DNA of 40,338 nt, taken from the NCBI RefSeq assembly GCF_004349215.1, contig NZ_SMKU01000045.1, positions 1 through 40,338 of the forward strand. Reading direction: 5' to 3'. Source of the stretch: Actinomadura rubrisoli (GTDB lineage Bacteria > Actinomycetota > Actinomycetes > Streptosporangiales > Streptosporangiaceae). Made by a program: the position numbers and the translations under genes. Below are positions 1-7,846 of the stretch, piece by piece (the stretch's first letter is position 1; each line of letters begins with the position of its first letter). Below the pieces are notes generated by a model. The model searched no databases. It was given only the letters and a program-made list of their open reading frames with translations, and was not told where the DNA came from.

Positions 1-102
1 TTTCGGTGGGGAGCCGGGGGGCCATGGACGCGTGGCATCGCATAGGTTCTTTCCTGAGGACGGACCACCTGTGGATTGCGGGATTGGGGACGAAGGCGCG
101 CG

Positions 103-891
103 ATGGCAGGCGAGGTACTTCAACTCCGCGGAGTCGGGGTCAGGCGCGAGCGGGCCACCCTGCTGCGCGACGTCACATGGACGGTCAACGAGAACGAGCG
201 ATGGGTGATCGTCGGTCCCAACGGGGCGGGCAAGACGACCCTGCTCCAGATCGCCGCCGCGATGCTGCACCCGACCGTGGGCTCGGTCGAGGTCCTGGAG
301 GAGGAGATCGGCCGCACCGACGTCTTCGAGCTGCGCCCCCGCATCGGCATCGCCAGTTCGGCGGTCGCCGAGCGGGTCCCGACCGGCGAGAAGGTCATCG
401 ACCTGGTGCTGACCGCGTCGTATGCGATCCTCGGCCGCTGGCGGGAGGAGTACGACTCCACCGACGTGTCCCGCGCCGTCGAGCTGCTGGACGCGCTGGG
501 CTGCGCCGATCTTCTCCGCCGCAGGTTCAGCACGCTGTCGGAGGGCGAGCGCAAGCGGGTGCAGATCGCCCGCGCGCTGATGCCCGACCCCGAGCTCCTG
601 CTGCTGGACGAGCCCGCCGCGGGCCTCGACCTCGGCGGCCGTGAGGACCTCGTCGCCCGGCTCGGCCGGCTCGCCGACGATCCCGCGGCGCCGACGATGG
701 TGATGGTCACGCACCATGTGGAGGAGGTCCCGGAGGGCTTCACCCACGCGCTGCTGCTGCGCAAGGGCGAGGTCGTCGCGCAGGGCAAGGTCGACGAGGT
801 CTTCACGGGCGAGCACCTGGCGGCCTGCTTCGGCCTTCCGCTGGACGTGGAGCGCCAGAGCGGCCGCTGGTACGCCCGCGCCGCCCGCTGA
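103..891 (+). CDS. ABC transporter ATP-binding protein (stand-alone ATPase)
   Basis: 262 residues, the nucleotide-binding subunit of an ABC system, or a soluble ABC ATPase, acting at the inner face of the membrane. Visible motifs: Walker A GPNGAGKTT (about 38-46), signature LSEGER (145-150), Walker B LLLLDEP (165-171) and the switch histidine in THHVEE (about 204). The usual Q-loop glutamine is not obvious: the region after the helical start reads RIGIASSAV. The ATG at 103 is preferred to a TTG at 76 because a GAAGG-like site lies just upstream and the protein then starts like its family. A possible -10 (TAGGTT, 43-48) precedes it. No permease gene is adjacent, since the next gene encodes an SPFH protein, so the substrate cannot be inferred. 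ABC ATPase identity is certain; the transport role is not. Confidence 0.9.
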   Translation: MAGEVLQLRGVGVRRERATLLRDVTWTVNENERWVIVGPNGAGKTTLLQIAAAMLHPTVGSVEVLEEEIGRTDVFELRPRIGIASSAVAERVPTGEKVIDLVLTASYAILGRWREEYDSTDVSRAVELLDALGCADLLRRRFSTLSEGERKRVQIARALMPDPELLLLDEPAAGLDLGGREDLVARLGRLADDPAAPTMVMVTHHVEEVPEGFTHALLLRKGEVVAQGKVDEVFTGEHLAACFGLPLDVERQSGRWYARAAR

Positions 892-981
892 CCACCCACG
901 CGCCGATCCTCCCCCCGTTTTCCGCCGCCCGCTCGGGAGTCGGAAGGAAATTCGCATCTGTCCCAAAGGGGCGACGCGACT

Positions 982-987
982 TACGAT
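982..987 (+). promoter_or_regulatory. -10 box of a probably leaderless transcript
   Basis: TACGAT lies six bases upstream of the GTG start at 994, with no Shine-Dalgarno sequence between. That spacing puts the transcription start at or within a base or two of the GTG, which is the arrangement of leaderless actinobacterial genes. No convincing -35 is visible. Inference from spacing only. Confidence 0.45.
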
Positions 988-993
988 CCAGGT

Positions 994-2109
994 GTGACCC
1001 CCACGTTGGTCCTGGCCGTCATCGTCGTCGCGGTGGGCGCGCTCCTGGTCTACCGGGCCGTGCGGATCGTCCCGCAGGCGACGGCCGACATCATCGAACG
1101 GTTCGGCCGCTACCACCGGACCCTGCACGCCGGGCTCAGCGTCGTGATCCCGTTCGCTGACCGGGCCCGCGCCCGGATCGACCTGCGCGAGCAGGTGGTC
1201 CCGTTCGTCCCGCAGCCGGTGATCACGTCCGAGAACCTCGTGGTGAGCATCGACACGGTCATCTACTACCAGGTCACCGACGCCAAGGCCGCCACGTACG
1301 AGGTCGCCGACTTCCTCACCGCGATCGAGCAGCTCACGGTCACGACGCTGCGCAACATCATCGGCGGCATGGACCTGGAGCGCACCCTCACCTCCCGCGA
1401 GGAGATCAACACCGAGCTGCGCGGCGTCCTGGACGAGGCGACCGGCAAGTGGGGGATCCGCGTCAACCGGGTCGAGCTGAAGGCCGTGGACCCGCCCGAC
1501 TCCATCAAGGACGCGATGGAGAAGCAGACCCGCGCCGACCGCGACAAGCGCGCCTCGATCCTGACCGCCGAGGGGCAGAAGCAGTCGGCGATCCTGACCG
1601 CCGAGGGCGAGCGGACCTCGTCCGTCCTGCGGGCGCGCGGGGAGGCGGAGGCGGCGGTGCTGTCGGCCGAGGCGGACGCGAAGGCGCAGGCCGCGCGGGC
1701 GCGGGGGCAGGCCCAGGCCATCGCGACGGTGTTCAAGGCGATCCACGAGGGCAAGCCCGACCAGCGGCTGCTCGCCTACCAGTACCTGCAGACCCTCCCG
1801 AAGATCGCCGAGGGCGGTGCGAACACGGTGTGGGTCGTCCCGAGCGAGATGGGCAAGGTGCTGGAGGGGCTCGGCGGCTTCTTCGGCGCGGCCGGAGCCG
1901 CCGGAGCCGCCGGAGCCGCTGGAGCCGCTGGTGCGGCCGGAGCGGCCGGAGCGGCCAGCGCGGCCGCCGCGCAGGCCGAGCGCGACGCCGTTCCCTCGCC
2001 GCGCCCGGAACCCGTCCCGGAAAGCGACGACACGGGCGTCCTGCGCGACGACCTGGACGCCAACGGCCGGCCGAGGGACGACGAGGATTACCGTCCCTTC
2101 GCCCGCTGA
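994..2109 (+). CDS. SPFH domain protein (stomatin/prohibitin-like), paralogue 1
   Basis: 371 residues. One N-terminal membrane helix (about 5-22, LVLAVIVVAVGALLVY), then the SPFH/band 7 domain to about residue 190 (IVPQATADIIERFGRY near its start), then an Ala/Glu-rich helical stretch with repeated ILTAEG motifs, likely coiled coil. The C-terminus carries a run of Ala-Ala-Gly triplets followed by a charged tail. Such proteins form membrane-associated rings or scaffolds in lipid microdomains. A close paralogue encoded at 7847 has an NfeD partner; this copy has none next to it. The GTG start is chosen because the N-terminal helix begins there and a -10 box lies directly upstream. The family is clear, the cellular role is not. 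Confidence 0.92.
   Translation: MTPTLVLAVIVVAVGALLVYRAVRIVPQATADIIERFGRYHRTLHAGLSVVIPFADRARARIDLREQVVPFVPQPVITSENLVVSIDTVIYYQVTDAKAATYEVADFLTAIEQLTVTTLRNIIGGMDLERTLTSREEINTELRGVLDEATGKWGIRVNRVELKAVDPPDSIKDAMEKQTRADRDKRASILTAEGQKQSAILTAEGERTSSVLRARGEAEAAVLSAEADAKAQAARARGQAQAIATVFKAIHEGKPDQRLLAYQYLQTLPKIAEGGANTVWVVPSEMGKVLEGLGGFFGAAGAAGAAGAAGAAGAAGAAGAASAAAAQAERDAVPSPRPEPVPESDDTGVLRDDLDANGRPRDDEDYRPFAR
1888..1975 (+). repeat. In-frame Ala-Ala-Gly codon repeat
   Basis: A low-complexity run of 9-base units of the type GCC-GGA-GCC inside the C-terminal part of the SPFH gene, giving about eight Ala-Ala-Gly triplets. The unit length is a multiple of three, so changes in copy number would keep frame. 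The paralogue encoded at 7847 lacks it. Confidence 0.85.
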
Positions 2110-2225
2110 CCACGGGTCCGGGCCTCCCTCTCGCGGTCCCAGAGCCCCGGGGTTCGGGCGTGAGCTGCGGAGTCTCTACGATCGGGAGCGCCATGAAGAT
2201 CTCGTAGAGCTGGGATGGGCCGGAC

Positions 2226-2996
2226 TTGAACGTGCTGGACGCGCTCGCGGTGTTCGCGGCGGGGATCGCCGCCGGAGGCATCAACACGATCGTGGGCTCC
2301 GGCACCCTGATCACCTTCCCGACGCTGCTGGCCCTCGGGTACGTGCCGGTGGTGGCCAACGTCTCGAACAACATCGGGCTCGTCCCGGGCACGGTGACCG
2401 GCGCGTACGGCTACCGCGAGGAGCTGAAGGGGCAGCGGGAGCGGCTGCTGCGGCTCGGCAGCGCCTCGGTGGTCGGCGCGATCGTCGGCAGCCTGCTGCT
2501 GCTCGGCCTGCCCGCCGAGGCGTTCAAGTTCATCGTCCCCGCGCTGATCGTGGTCGCGCTGGTGCTCGTGGTGGTCCAGCCCCGCCTCCAGCGCTGGATG
2601 CTGCGGCGGCGCGAGGGAGAGGGCCGCGCGCACGGCGGTCCGTGGCTGTGGGCGGGGGTCCTGCTCGCGGGCGTGTACGGCGGCTACTTCGGCGCCGCGC
2701 AGGGCATCGTGCTGATCGCGCTGCTCGGCATCGCGCTGGACGACGACCTGCAGCGGGTCAACGCGGCCAAGAACGTCCTGTCGGCTGTCGTGAACGGCTC
2801 GGCGGGGCTGCTGTTCATCGCGATGTCGATCTTCTCGGACACGCGGATCGACTGGTGGGCGGTGCTGCTGATCGCCGCCGGCTCCATCGTCGGCGGGCTG
2901 ATCGGGGCCCGGGTCGGACGGCGGATCCCGCCGCTGGTGCTGCGCGGGGTGATCGTGGCGGTGGGCCTCGTCGCCATCGCGAATTTGCTGCTCTGA
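2226..2996 (+). CDS. TauE/SafE family sulfite exporter-like permease
   Basis: About 256 residues made almost entirely of hydrophobic helices. The N-terminus has the family pattern GIAAGGINTIVGSGTLITFP, and a second related half starts near GVYGGYFGAAQGIVLIALLG, as expected for the internally duplicated TauE/SafE fold (PF01925) with about eight membrane segments. The family exports sulfite, sulfoacetate or related organosulfur anions, but substrates of most members are unknown. The start is uncertain: TTG at 2226 or GTG at 2232, with only a weak upstream site. A TACGAT -10-like box lies at 2177-2182. No sulfur-metabolism gene is adjacent, so the substrate is left open. Confidence 0.88.
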   Translation: MNVLDALAVFAAGIAAGGINTIVGSGTLITFPTLLALGYVPVVANVSNNIGLVPGTVTGAYGYREELKGQRERLLRLGSASVVGAIVGSLLLLGLPAEAFKFIVPALIVVALVLVVVQPRLQRWMLRRREGEGRAHGGPWLWAGVLLAGVYGGYFGAAQGIVLIALLGIALDDDLQRVNAAKNVLSAVVNGSAGLLFIAMSIFSDTRIDWWAVLLIAAGSIVGGLIGARVGRRIPPLVLRGVIVAVGLVAIANLLL

Positions 2997-3055
2997 CCAG
3001 CGGTTTCGGCGCGTCCGGGCGGCCCAGGGAAGGGTTGCCGGTGCCCGGTTCTGGG

Positions 3056-3077
3056 TATAAGTCGAATATACGTTCGA
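3056..3077 (+). promoter_or_regulatory. LexA (SOS) box overlapping a promoter
   Basis: TCGAATATACGTTCGA at 3062-3077 matches the mycobacterial/actinobacterial SOS box TCGAAC-N4-GTTCGA at 11 of 12 defined positions; the only mismatch is T for C at position 6. It directly follows a -10-like TATAAG (3056-3061), with TTGCCG upstream at 3035, so LexA bound here would sit on the transcription start. The ATG of the downstream gene is 17 bases beyond the box. Confidence 0.75.
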
Positions 3078-3094
3078 CAGAGAGGGTCGCGCCG

Positions 3095-3343
3095 ATGAAG
3101 GGCGACAGGGTGGAGATCGTCATCGACGCCGGGGGCGAGGGGACGCGGGCGTACGAGGTCGTCGCGAGCCGGGCCGGCCGCCGCGTGGAGGTGGCGACCC
3201 GCCGCGGGGTCGTGGAGGTCAGCGAGGTCACCCGGACGGGCACCGCCGTCCGGACGGCACGGTTCATGGCCAGCCGCGTGCTGGCCCTCGTGGAGTACCC
3301 CATCGCGGACGAGGCCCGCCCCGACGAGACCGATTCGAGCTGA
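3095..3343 (+). CDS. Small protein of unknown function, predicted SOS-regulated
   Basis: 82 residues, hydrophilic, rich in Arg, Val and Glu, with an alternating pattern suggesting a small beta-rich domain (for example VEIVIDAGGEGTRAYEVVAS and VEVATRRGVVEVSEVTRTG). No signal peptide, membrane helix or metal motif is seen. The ATG at 3095 has an AGAGAGG site 9-15 bases upstream. The LexA-type palindrome immediately upstream suggests induction by DNA damage. The short C-terminal tail is acidic (DEARPDETDSS). I do not recognise the family. The neighbours, a permease and a Rieske protein, give no clue. Confidence 0.75.
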   Translation: MKGDRVEIVIDAGGEGTRAYEVVASRAGRRVEVATRRGVVEVSEVTRTGTAVRTARFMASRVLALVEYPIADEARPDETDSS

Positions 3344-3382
3344 CCGGAGAGACCCGAGCCGACCGGAGCGGCCCCCAGGGGT

Positions 3383-4303
3383 TCAGGCGATGGGGCGGAC
3401 CTGGACCAGGCCGTCATCGGTGACCCGCGTCTCGAAGGAGGGCTGGCGGCCGGTGGCGGGGCCGTGCACGACCGAGCCGTCCCGCACCCGGAACGTGCTG
3501 CCGTGCCAGGGGCAGACGACGCAGACGTCGGCGTTGTCGTCGGTGACGACGCGGCCCTGGTGCAGGGGCCCGGCGAGGTGGCTGCAGCGGTCGGCGAGGA
3601 CGTGGATGTCGTCGCCGGTCCGCAGGACGAACAGGCTGATGTAGCCGAGGCGGCGGTGCACGGGCCACCCGTCCGGCAGTTCGGACGCGGGGCACAGGTC
3701 GTGCCAGCCGAGCCCGACCAGGTGCGCGACCTGGTCGGCGTGGCTGGCGCCCGCGGCCTGCCGGAACGCCAGGTGCCCGCCCAGGTAGCCACCAGCCAGC
3801 AGCGCGCTGAGGCCGGCGAACCCGAGCGCCCGCCCGGCGGAGTCCCGGCCCTGGTAGCGGGCCACGAGGGACGCCGAGTAGAGCACGCTCGCGGTGGCCG
3901 TCCCGGCGGCGTGGACGAGCCCGACCCGCTGCTGCTCGCGGTGCAGGGCCGACCAGTCGGCGAGGCCGGTGAGCGCGGTCGGGACGGCGCCCGCGAGCCC
4001 GGCGGCCACCAGGACCCGCGAGGCGCGCCGCGTCCCCGGGATCAGGTCGAGGACGGCGGCCGACATCCAGCAGCCCATCGGCACGTCCGTCAGCGGCGGG
4101 TGCGCGGGGTGCCCGATCGGGACGCCGTGCAGCGCGTCCTTGACCGGCCCGGGGCGCAGCGTCCGCCGCACGGCCTTGGAGATCACGCGGATCGTGCGGT
4201 CGAGGCCCTGGGCGTGCTCCAGGCCCTCGGCCGTGTCCACCAGACGCTGCGACGCCTGCGGCCCGGACACGCGCCGGAAGATATTGCTCGCCCGTCGGTT
4301 CAT
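3383..4303 (-). CDS. DUF2231-Rieske [2Fe-2S] fusion protein
   Basis: 306 residues in two parts. The N-terminal two-thirds is a DUF2231-type membrane region containing GHPAHPPLTDVPMGCW and several helices (VLVAAGLAGAVPTALTG and others). The C-terminal 100 residues form a Rieske domain with the CSH ... CPWHGSTF cluster ligands (Cys-x-His, then Cys-x2-His). It is probably a membrane-anchored electron carrier, partner unknown. A strong GAGGAGG site precedes the ATG. It is transcribed divergently from the 98-residue gene beginning at 4585. The two-domain architecture is clear by eye; the physiological role is not. Confidence 0.9.
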   Translation of the reverse strand: MNRRASNIFRRVSGPQASQRLVDTAEGLEHAQGLDRTIRVISKAVRRTLRPGPVKDALHGVPIGHPAHPPLTDVPMGCWMSAAVLDLIPGTRRASRVLVAAGLAGAVPTALTGLADWSALHREQQRVGLVHAAGTATASVLYSASLVARYQGRDSAGRALGFAGLSALLAGGYLGGHLAFRQAAGASHADQVAHLVGLGWHDLCPASELPDGWPVHRRLGYISLFVLRTGDDIHVLADRCSHLAGPLHQGRVVTDDNADVCVVCPWHGSTFRVRDGSVVHGPATGRQPSFETRVTDDGLVQVRPIA

Positions 4304-4449
4304 GTCCCTCCTCAGGTGCGTGCATCCGGTTCCGAAACAGACGGCCGTAATGGGACTCTCGTTGCGACACTAGTCTTCGTGTTCACCGGCGGCCACCCGG
4401 GGGACGGCCTCCCGGCGGTACGGCACCGGCCTGACCGGCCTCCCGCGTA

Positions 4450-4465
4450 CCTACCTGCAGGTAGG
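4450..4465. promoter_or_regulatory. Perfect 16-bp palindrome, candidate operator
   Basis: CCTACCTGCAGGTAGG is a perfect palindrome in the 281-base intergenic region between the divergent Rieske and 98-residue genes. The rest of that region holds a TAGAGT -10-like box (4543-4548) for the rightward gene and nothing else recognisable. The pattern of short A/T steps flanking G/C tracts is reminiscent of CsoR/RcnR-type sites, but no such regulator is encoded nearby. Confidence 0.45.
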
Positions 4466-4584
4466 ACCCCTAAACCCCGTGATCTTCCGGCGCCGGGCTC
4501 CGGCGGCGTCCGGCAGTGTCTTCTGCGGAGCGGCGCCTTCGCTTAGAGTGAGGAGAACTGCACACGACCGGACGGGCCGAGCAG

Positions 4585-4881
4585 ATGGACGATGCCATGG
4601 GAACGGCCGCCCTCTCCACCGTCATCCGCTCCGACGCGTCGCTGATCGCGGAGGTCGGGCTGCGGTTCCCCGGCTGGGCCGCGTGGCGCAGCGGCACCTT
4701 CCGCTGGTGGGCCTACCGCACGGCGGCCGCCGCGCTCACGATCGGGCAGCTGCGCGCCGGGTGCCGTCTGATCGTCGACGCCGACACCTTCACCGAGCTG
4801 TGCTCCGCCATCGGCGCGGAGAACGACCTCGCCCACCGCGCCGAGCCCGCGGCGGCCCTGCCCGGCACCGCCTGCGCCTGA
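4585..4881 (+). CDS. Hypothetical 98-residue protein
   Basis: Small soluble-looking protein with a Trp/Arg-rich middle (RFPGWAAWRSGTFRWWAYR) followed by an Ala/Leu helix and a short acidic region. The coding frame shows the same strong G/C third-position bias as its neighbours. No in-frame ATG or GTG exists further upstream; ATG at 4585 and ATG at 4597 are both possible. A GAGGAGA sequence lies at 4550-4556, too far to serve as the ribosome site for 4585, so translation initiation is uncertain. A -10-like TAGAGT precedes it. I do not recognise a family. Confidence 0.6.
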   Translation: MDDAMGTAALSTVIRSDASLIAEVGLRFPGWAAWRSGTFRWWAYRTAAAALTIGQLRAGCRLIVDADTFTELCSAIGAENDLAHRAEPAAALPGTACA

Positions 4882-4931
4882 GCGGCCGCACCCGGCCACC
4901 GCCCGCGGGCCTCAGCACGGCCGCCGCCCGT

Positions 4932-5014
4932 GGTTCGGAAGTCGCAGCGGTTCGGAAGTCGCAGCGGTTCGGGGGTCACAGCGGTTCGAAGGTCACAGCG
5001 GTTCGAGGGTCACC
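4932..5014. repeat. 17-bp tandem repeat, five units, at a gene 3' end
   Basis: Five head-to-tail units at 4932, 4949, 4966, 4983 and 5000 (the last is 15 bases) of the form GGTTCGgaaGTCgCAGC; units 1 and 2 are identical. On the minus strand the innermost unit encodes the final residues of the molybdopterin oxidoreductase, and its TGA stop lies in the next unit (4993-4995). The outer units therefore look like tandem copies of the gene's own 3' end. The period is not a multiple of three. The 110 bases to the convergent gene contain little else. Confidence 0.85.
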
Positions 5015-7248
5015 GGGACGCCGTTGAAGACGGCGTTGCCCGACAGGGGGTCGATCCGCATCTCGTCGGTGACGGCGTTGACGTTCACCCCGGCGTGCTT
5101 CGCGGCGACGCCCGTGCGGGTGCCGGGGCGGTCGTGGCCCCAGCCGTGCGGGAGGCTGACGACGCCCGCCATGACGGTGTCGGTCGGCTCGGCGACGGCC
5201 TCGACGGCGCCCGTCCGCGACACGACCCGCACGGTGTCGCCCGCGGCGATGCCGAGGCGGGCGGCGTCGGCGGGGTTGAGCTGGAGCGTGCAGGTGTTGG
5301 AGCCGCGCACCAGTTCGGGGACGTTGTGCAGCCAGCTGTTGTTGGAGCGCAGGTGGCGGCGGCCGATGAGCACGAGGCCGGTGGGGGCGGTGTCGGCGAG
5401 GGCGGAGTGGAGCCGGTCGACGTCGGCGGCGAACGTGGGCGGGCACAGCTCGACGCGGCCGGACGTGGTGCACAGGACCTCGTCCAGCCTGGGGTCGAGG
5501 GCACCGAGGTCGACGCCGTGCGCGTGCTCGGTGCGGAGCCTGGTCAGGGTGAGGCCGGACGGATCGGCGCCGAACCCGTCGCCGTAGGGGCCGAGCCGGA
5601 GCATCATGTCGAGGCGCTGCTCGGTGAGGGTGCCGGTGTCGAGCATCTTGCGCAGCTCGTCCGGCTCCCGGCCGTGCACCGGCGACGCCTCCAGCGCGGT
5701 GGCCTTCTCCAGCGTCGTCCTGATGATCATCTCGTCGAGCGCGGCCGGGTCGCTGCCCGCTCCAGAAGTGATCATGGCGAGCCGGGCGAGCAGCTCCGCC
5801 TCGCTCGGACGGCCGTCCGCCGGCGGCACGATCGGCGGCGAGTAGCGCGCGTAGTTCCGGACGGCGAGGCCCAGCAGCGCGAGGTCGTAGTGCGGCGTCT
5901 GCGCCGGGCGCGGCGGCGGCAGGATCACGTGCGCGTGCCGGGTCGTCTCGTTCAGGTACGGGTCGACGCTCACCATGAAGTCGAGCCCGGCGAGCGCGCG
6001 GTCGAGCCGCTCGCCGTTCGGGGCCGACAGCACCGGGTTCCCGCCGATGGTGATCAGCGCCCGGATCCGCCCCTCGCCGGGCGTCTCGATCTCGTCGGCG
6101 AGCGTGGCGACGGGAAGCTCGCCGTTGACCTCGGGGAGCCCGCGGACGCGGCTGCGCCAGCGCCCGGTCGTGAACGGCCTCTTGCGCCGGTACACGGGCG
6201 CGTGCGCGGGACGCGGGAACATCGCGCCGCCCGGACGGTCGAGGTTCCCGGTCAGGACGTTGAGGACGTCCACGAGCCAGCTGTTGAGCGTCCCGTACGC
6301 CTGGGTACAGGTGCCGATGCGCCCGTAGACGGCGGCGCGTCCGGCTGCGGCCAGCTCGCGGGCCGTGCGCCGGATGACCGCGGCGGGGATGCCGGTGACG
6401 GAGGCGACGCGCTCCGGAGGGAAGTCGACGGCGAGGGCGCGCAGGTCGTCCAGGCCGTTGACGCGTCCGGCGAGGTGCTCGGCGGTGGTGGCCAGGTCCT
6501 CGGCGAACAGCGTGTGGACGAGCGCGATGAGCAGGTACGCGTCCGTGCCCGGACGGATGAACAGGTGCTCGTCGGCGAGGGCGGCCGTGCGGGTCCGGCG
6601 CGGGTCGACCACCGTGACCTTGCCCCCGCGCGCCTGGATGGCCTTGAGCCGTCCAGGGAAGTCGGGCGCCGAGCAGAGGCTTCCGTTGGACTCCAGCGGG
6701 TTGGCGCCGAGCATCAGCAGATGGTCGGTGCGGTCCAGGTCCGGTACGGGGATGGCCAGGGGGTCGCCGAACATGTGCCCGCAGCTGACGTGCTTCGGCA
6801 TCTGGTCGGCGGTGCTGGCCGTGTAGAAGTTGCGGGTGCCGAGCGCCTTGACGATCGCGCCCGCGTAGAGCGGGCCCGCCACCGAGTGGGCCGTCGGGTT
6901 GCCGATATAGACGGCCACGGAATCCTTGCCGTGCTCGGCGATGAGACGGGTCAGTTCCCGCCGGACGATCTCGAACGCGCCGTCCCAGCCCGCGGGAATG
7001 TGCGCCGGCGGCCGGGAGCCCGCGGCGGGAGCCGCGTCGCCGTCGAGGACGAGCGCCTCGGTCAGCCGGTCGGGGTCGCCGTCCAGGCTTCCGAGCGTCG
7101 CGCCCTTGGGGCAGATGAATCCCTTGCTGAACGGGTCGTTCCTGTCCCCGCGGACGCGCTTCACCACCCCCGCGCCGTCCAGGGTCAGCTCCAGCCCGCA
7201 CAGGGCTTCGCAGAGGGGGCAGGTGCGGAAGGCCGTGCGGTCGCCCAT
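4993..7248 (-). CDS. Molybdopterin-dependent oxidoreductase with N-terminal [4Fe-4S] domain
   Basis: 751 residues, cytoplasmic (no twin-arginine signal), of the DMSO reductase/formate dehydrogenase superfamily. The N-terminal CPLCEALC followed by ICPKG gives the Cys-x2-Cys-x3-Cys-x(n)-Cys iron-sulfur motif; molybdopterin-binding segments follow (LGANPLESNGS, VDPRRTRTA), and the C-terminal dinucleotide-binding domain includes HNVPELVRG and SLPHGWGH. By eye, the place where Cys, Ser or selenocysteine usually ligates molybdenum reads DPLAIPVPD, with no such residue. The ATG at 7248 is chosen over longer starts because AAGGAG lies 8 bases upstream. No FdhD, small subunit or Mo-cofactor gene is adjacent. 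The substrate is unknown. Confidence 0.9.
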   Translation of the reverse strand: MGDRTAFRTCPLCEALCGLELTLDGAGVVKRVRGDRNDPFSKGFICPKGATLGSLDGDPDRLTEALVLDGDAAPAAGSRPPAHIPAGWDGAFEIVRRELTRLIAEHGKDSVAVYIGNPTAHSVAGPLYAGAIVKALGTRNFYTASTADQMPKHVSCGHMFGDPLAIPVPDLDRTDHLLMLGANPLESNGSLCSAPDFPGRLKAIQARGGKVTVVDPRRTRTAALADEHLFIRPGTDAYLLIALVHTLFAEDLATTAEHLAGRVNGLDDLRALAVDFPPERVASVTGIPAAVIRRTARELAAAGRAAVYGRIGTCTQAYGTLNSWLVDVLNVLTGNLDRPGGAMFPRPAHAPVYRRKRPFTTGRWRSRVRGLPEVNGELPVATLADEIETPGEGRIRALITIGGNPVLSAPNGERLDRALAGLDFMVSVDPYLNETTRHAHVILPPPRPAQTPHYDLALLGLAVRNYARYSPPIVPPADGRPSEAELLARLAMITSGAGSDPAALDEMIIRTTLEKATALEASPVHGREPDELRKMLDTGTLTEQRLDMMLRLGPYGDGFGADPSGLTLTRLRTEHAHGVDLGALDPRLDEVLCTTSGRVELCPPTFAADVDRLHSALADTAPTGLVLIGRRHLRSNNSWLHNVPELVRGSNTCTLQLNPADAARLGIAAGDTVRVVSRTGAVEAVAEPTDTVMAGVVSLPHGWGHDRPGTRTGVAAKHAGVNVNAVTDEMRIDPLSGNAVFNGVPVTLEPL

Positions 7249-7393
7249 CGGACGCTCCTTGTCAGCGGGGCCGTTTTCCATGATGGCGCGTTCCATCCGA
7301 GGGCGCCATTCCCGGGGGGTTCGGGCATAGCCCGGACGCCATTTTCGGAGTTACTTTGAAGGAGGGGACTTTTGGCCGCCCCAGGGAGCTGCT

Positions 7394-7837
7394 ATGGAGC
7401 CGTGGATCGCCTGGCTGCTGCTGGCGGCGCTGCTCGGGATCGCCGAGCTGCTCACGCTGACCCTGGCGCTCGGGCTGCTGGCCGTCGCGGCGCTGGCCGC
7501 CGGGCTGACCGGCGCGCTCGGGCTCCCGCTCGGCGCGCAGGTCGCGGTGTTCGCGGCCGGTTCGATCGCCGGCCTCGCCGTGGTGCGCCCGATCGCGCAC
7601 CGGCACATCAAGCAGCCGCCCGCGCTGCGCACCGGCACCGCCGCGCTGGTCGGGCGGGAGGCCTTCACGCTGACCGAGGTCAGCCGCGCGGGCGGTCGCG
7701 CCCGGATCGGGGGCGAGGAGTGGACGGCCCGTCCCTATGACCCCGACCTGGTCATCCCGGCGGACACCCCCGCCGACGTCCTCGCCATCGAGGGGGCCAC
7801 GGCCCTGCTGTACCCCGTCCCCGGCCGGGACGGGTGA
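7394..7837 (+). CDS. NfeD family membrane protein
   Basis: 147 residues. Two or three N-terminal membrane helices (WIAWLLLAALLGIAELLTL, and a second pair to about residue 65) are followed by a soluble OB-fold-like NfeD C-terminal domain (GTAALVGREAFTLTEV ... GGEEWTARPYD). NfeD proteins are nearly always encoded beside an SPFH protein, and here the SPFH gene starts 9 bases after the stop, with its ribosome site overlapping the stop region. An AGGGAG site precedes the ATG. The pair is expected to form a membrane-microdomain complex. It is transcribed divergently from the molybdopterin oxidoreductase. Confidence 0.9.
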   Translation: MEPWIAWLLLAALLGIAELLTLTLALGLLAVAALAAGLTGALGLPLGAQVAVFAAGSIAGLAVVRPIAHRHIKQPPALRTGTAALVGREAFTLTEVSRAGGRARIGGEEWTARPYDPDLVIPADTPADVLAIEGATALLYPVPGRDG

Positions 7838-7846
7838 GGAGCCATC

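Noticed and set aside
2192..2206. Four-codon upstream ORF (ATG AAG ATC TCG TAG) just after a TACGAT -10-like box, before the TauE-like gene
   Set aside because: Too short to distinguish from chance; no stem or attenuator follows it.
4932..5014. Possible CRISPR array
   Set aside because: Units are contiguous 17-mers without spacers, and no cas genes are present.
4930..7359. An 809-codon open frame on the plus strand
   Set aside because: It is antisense to the molybdopterin oxidoreductase, whose protein shows cofactor motifs and correct codon bias; the antisense product is Gly/Arg/Val-rich without any motif. Long antisense frames are a by-product of very high G/C.
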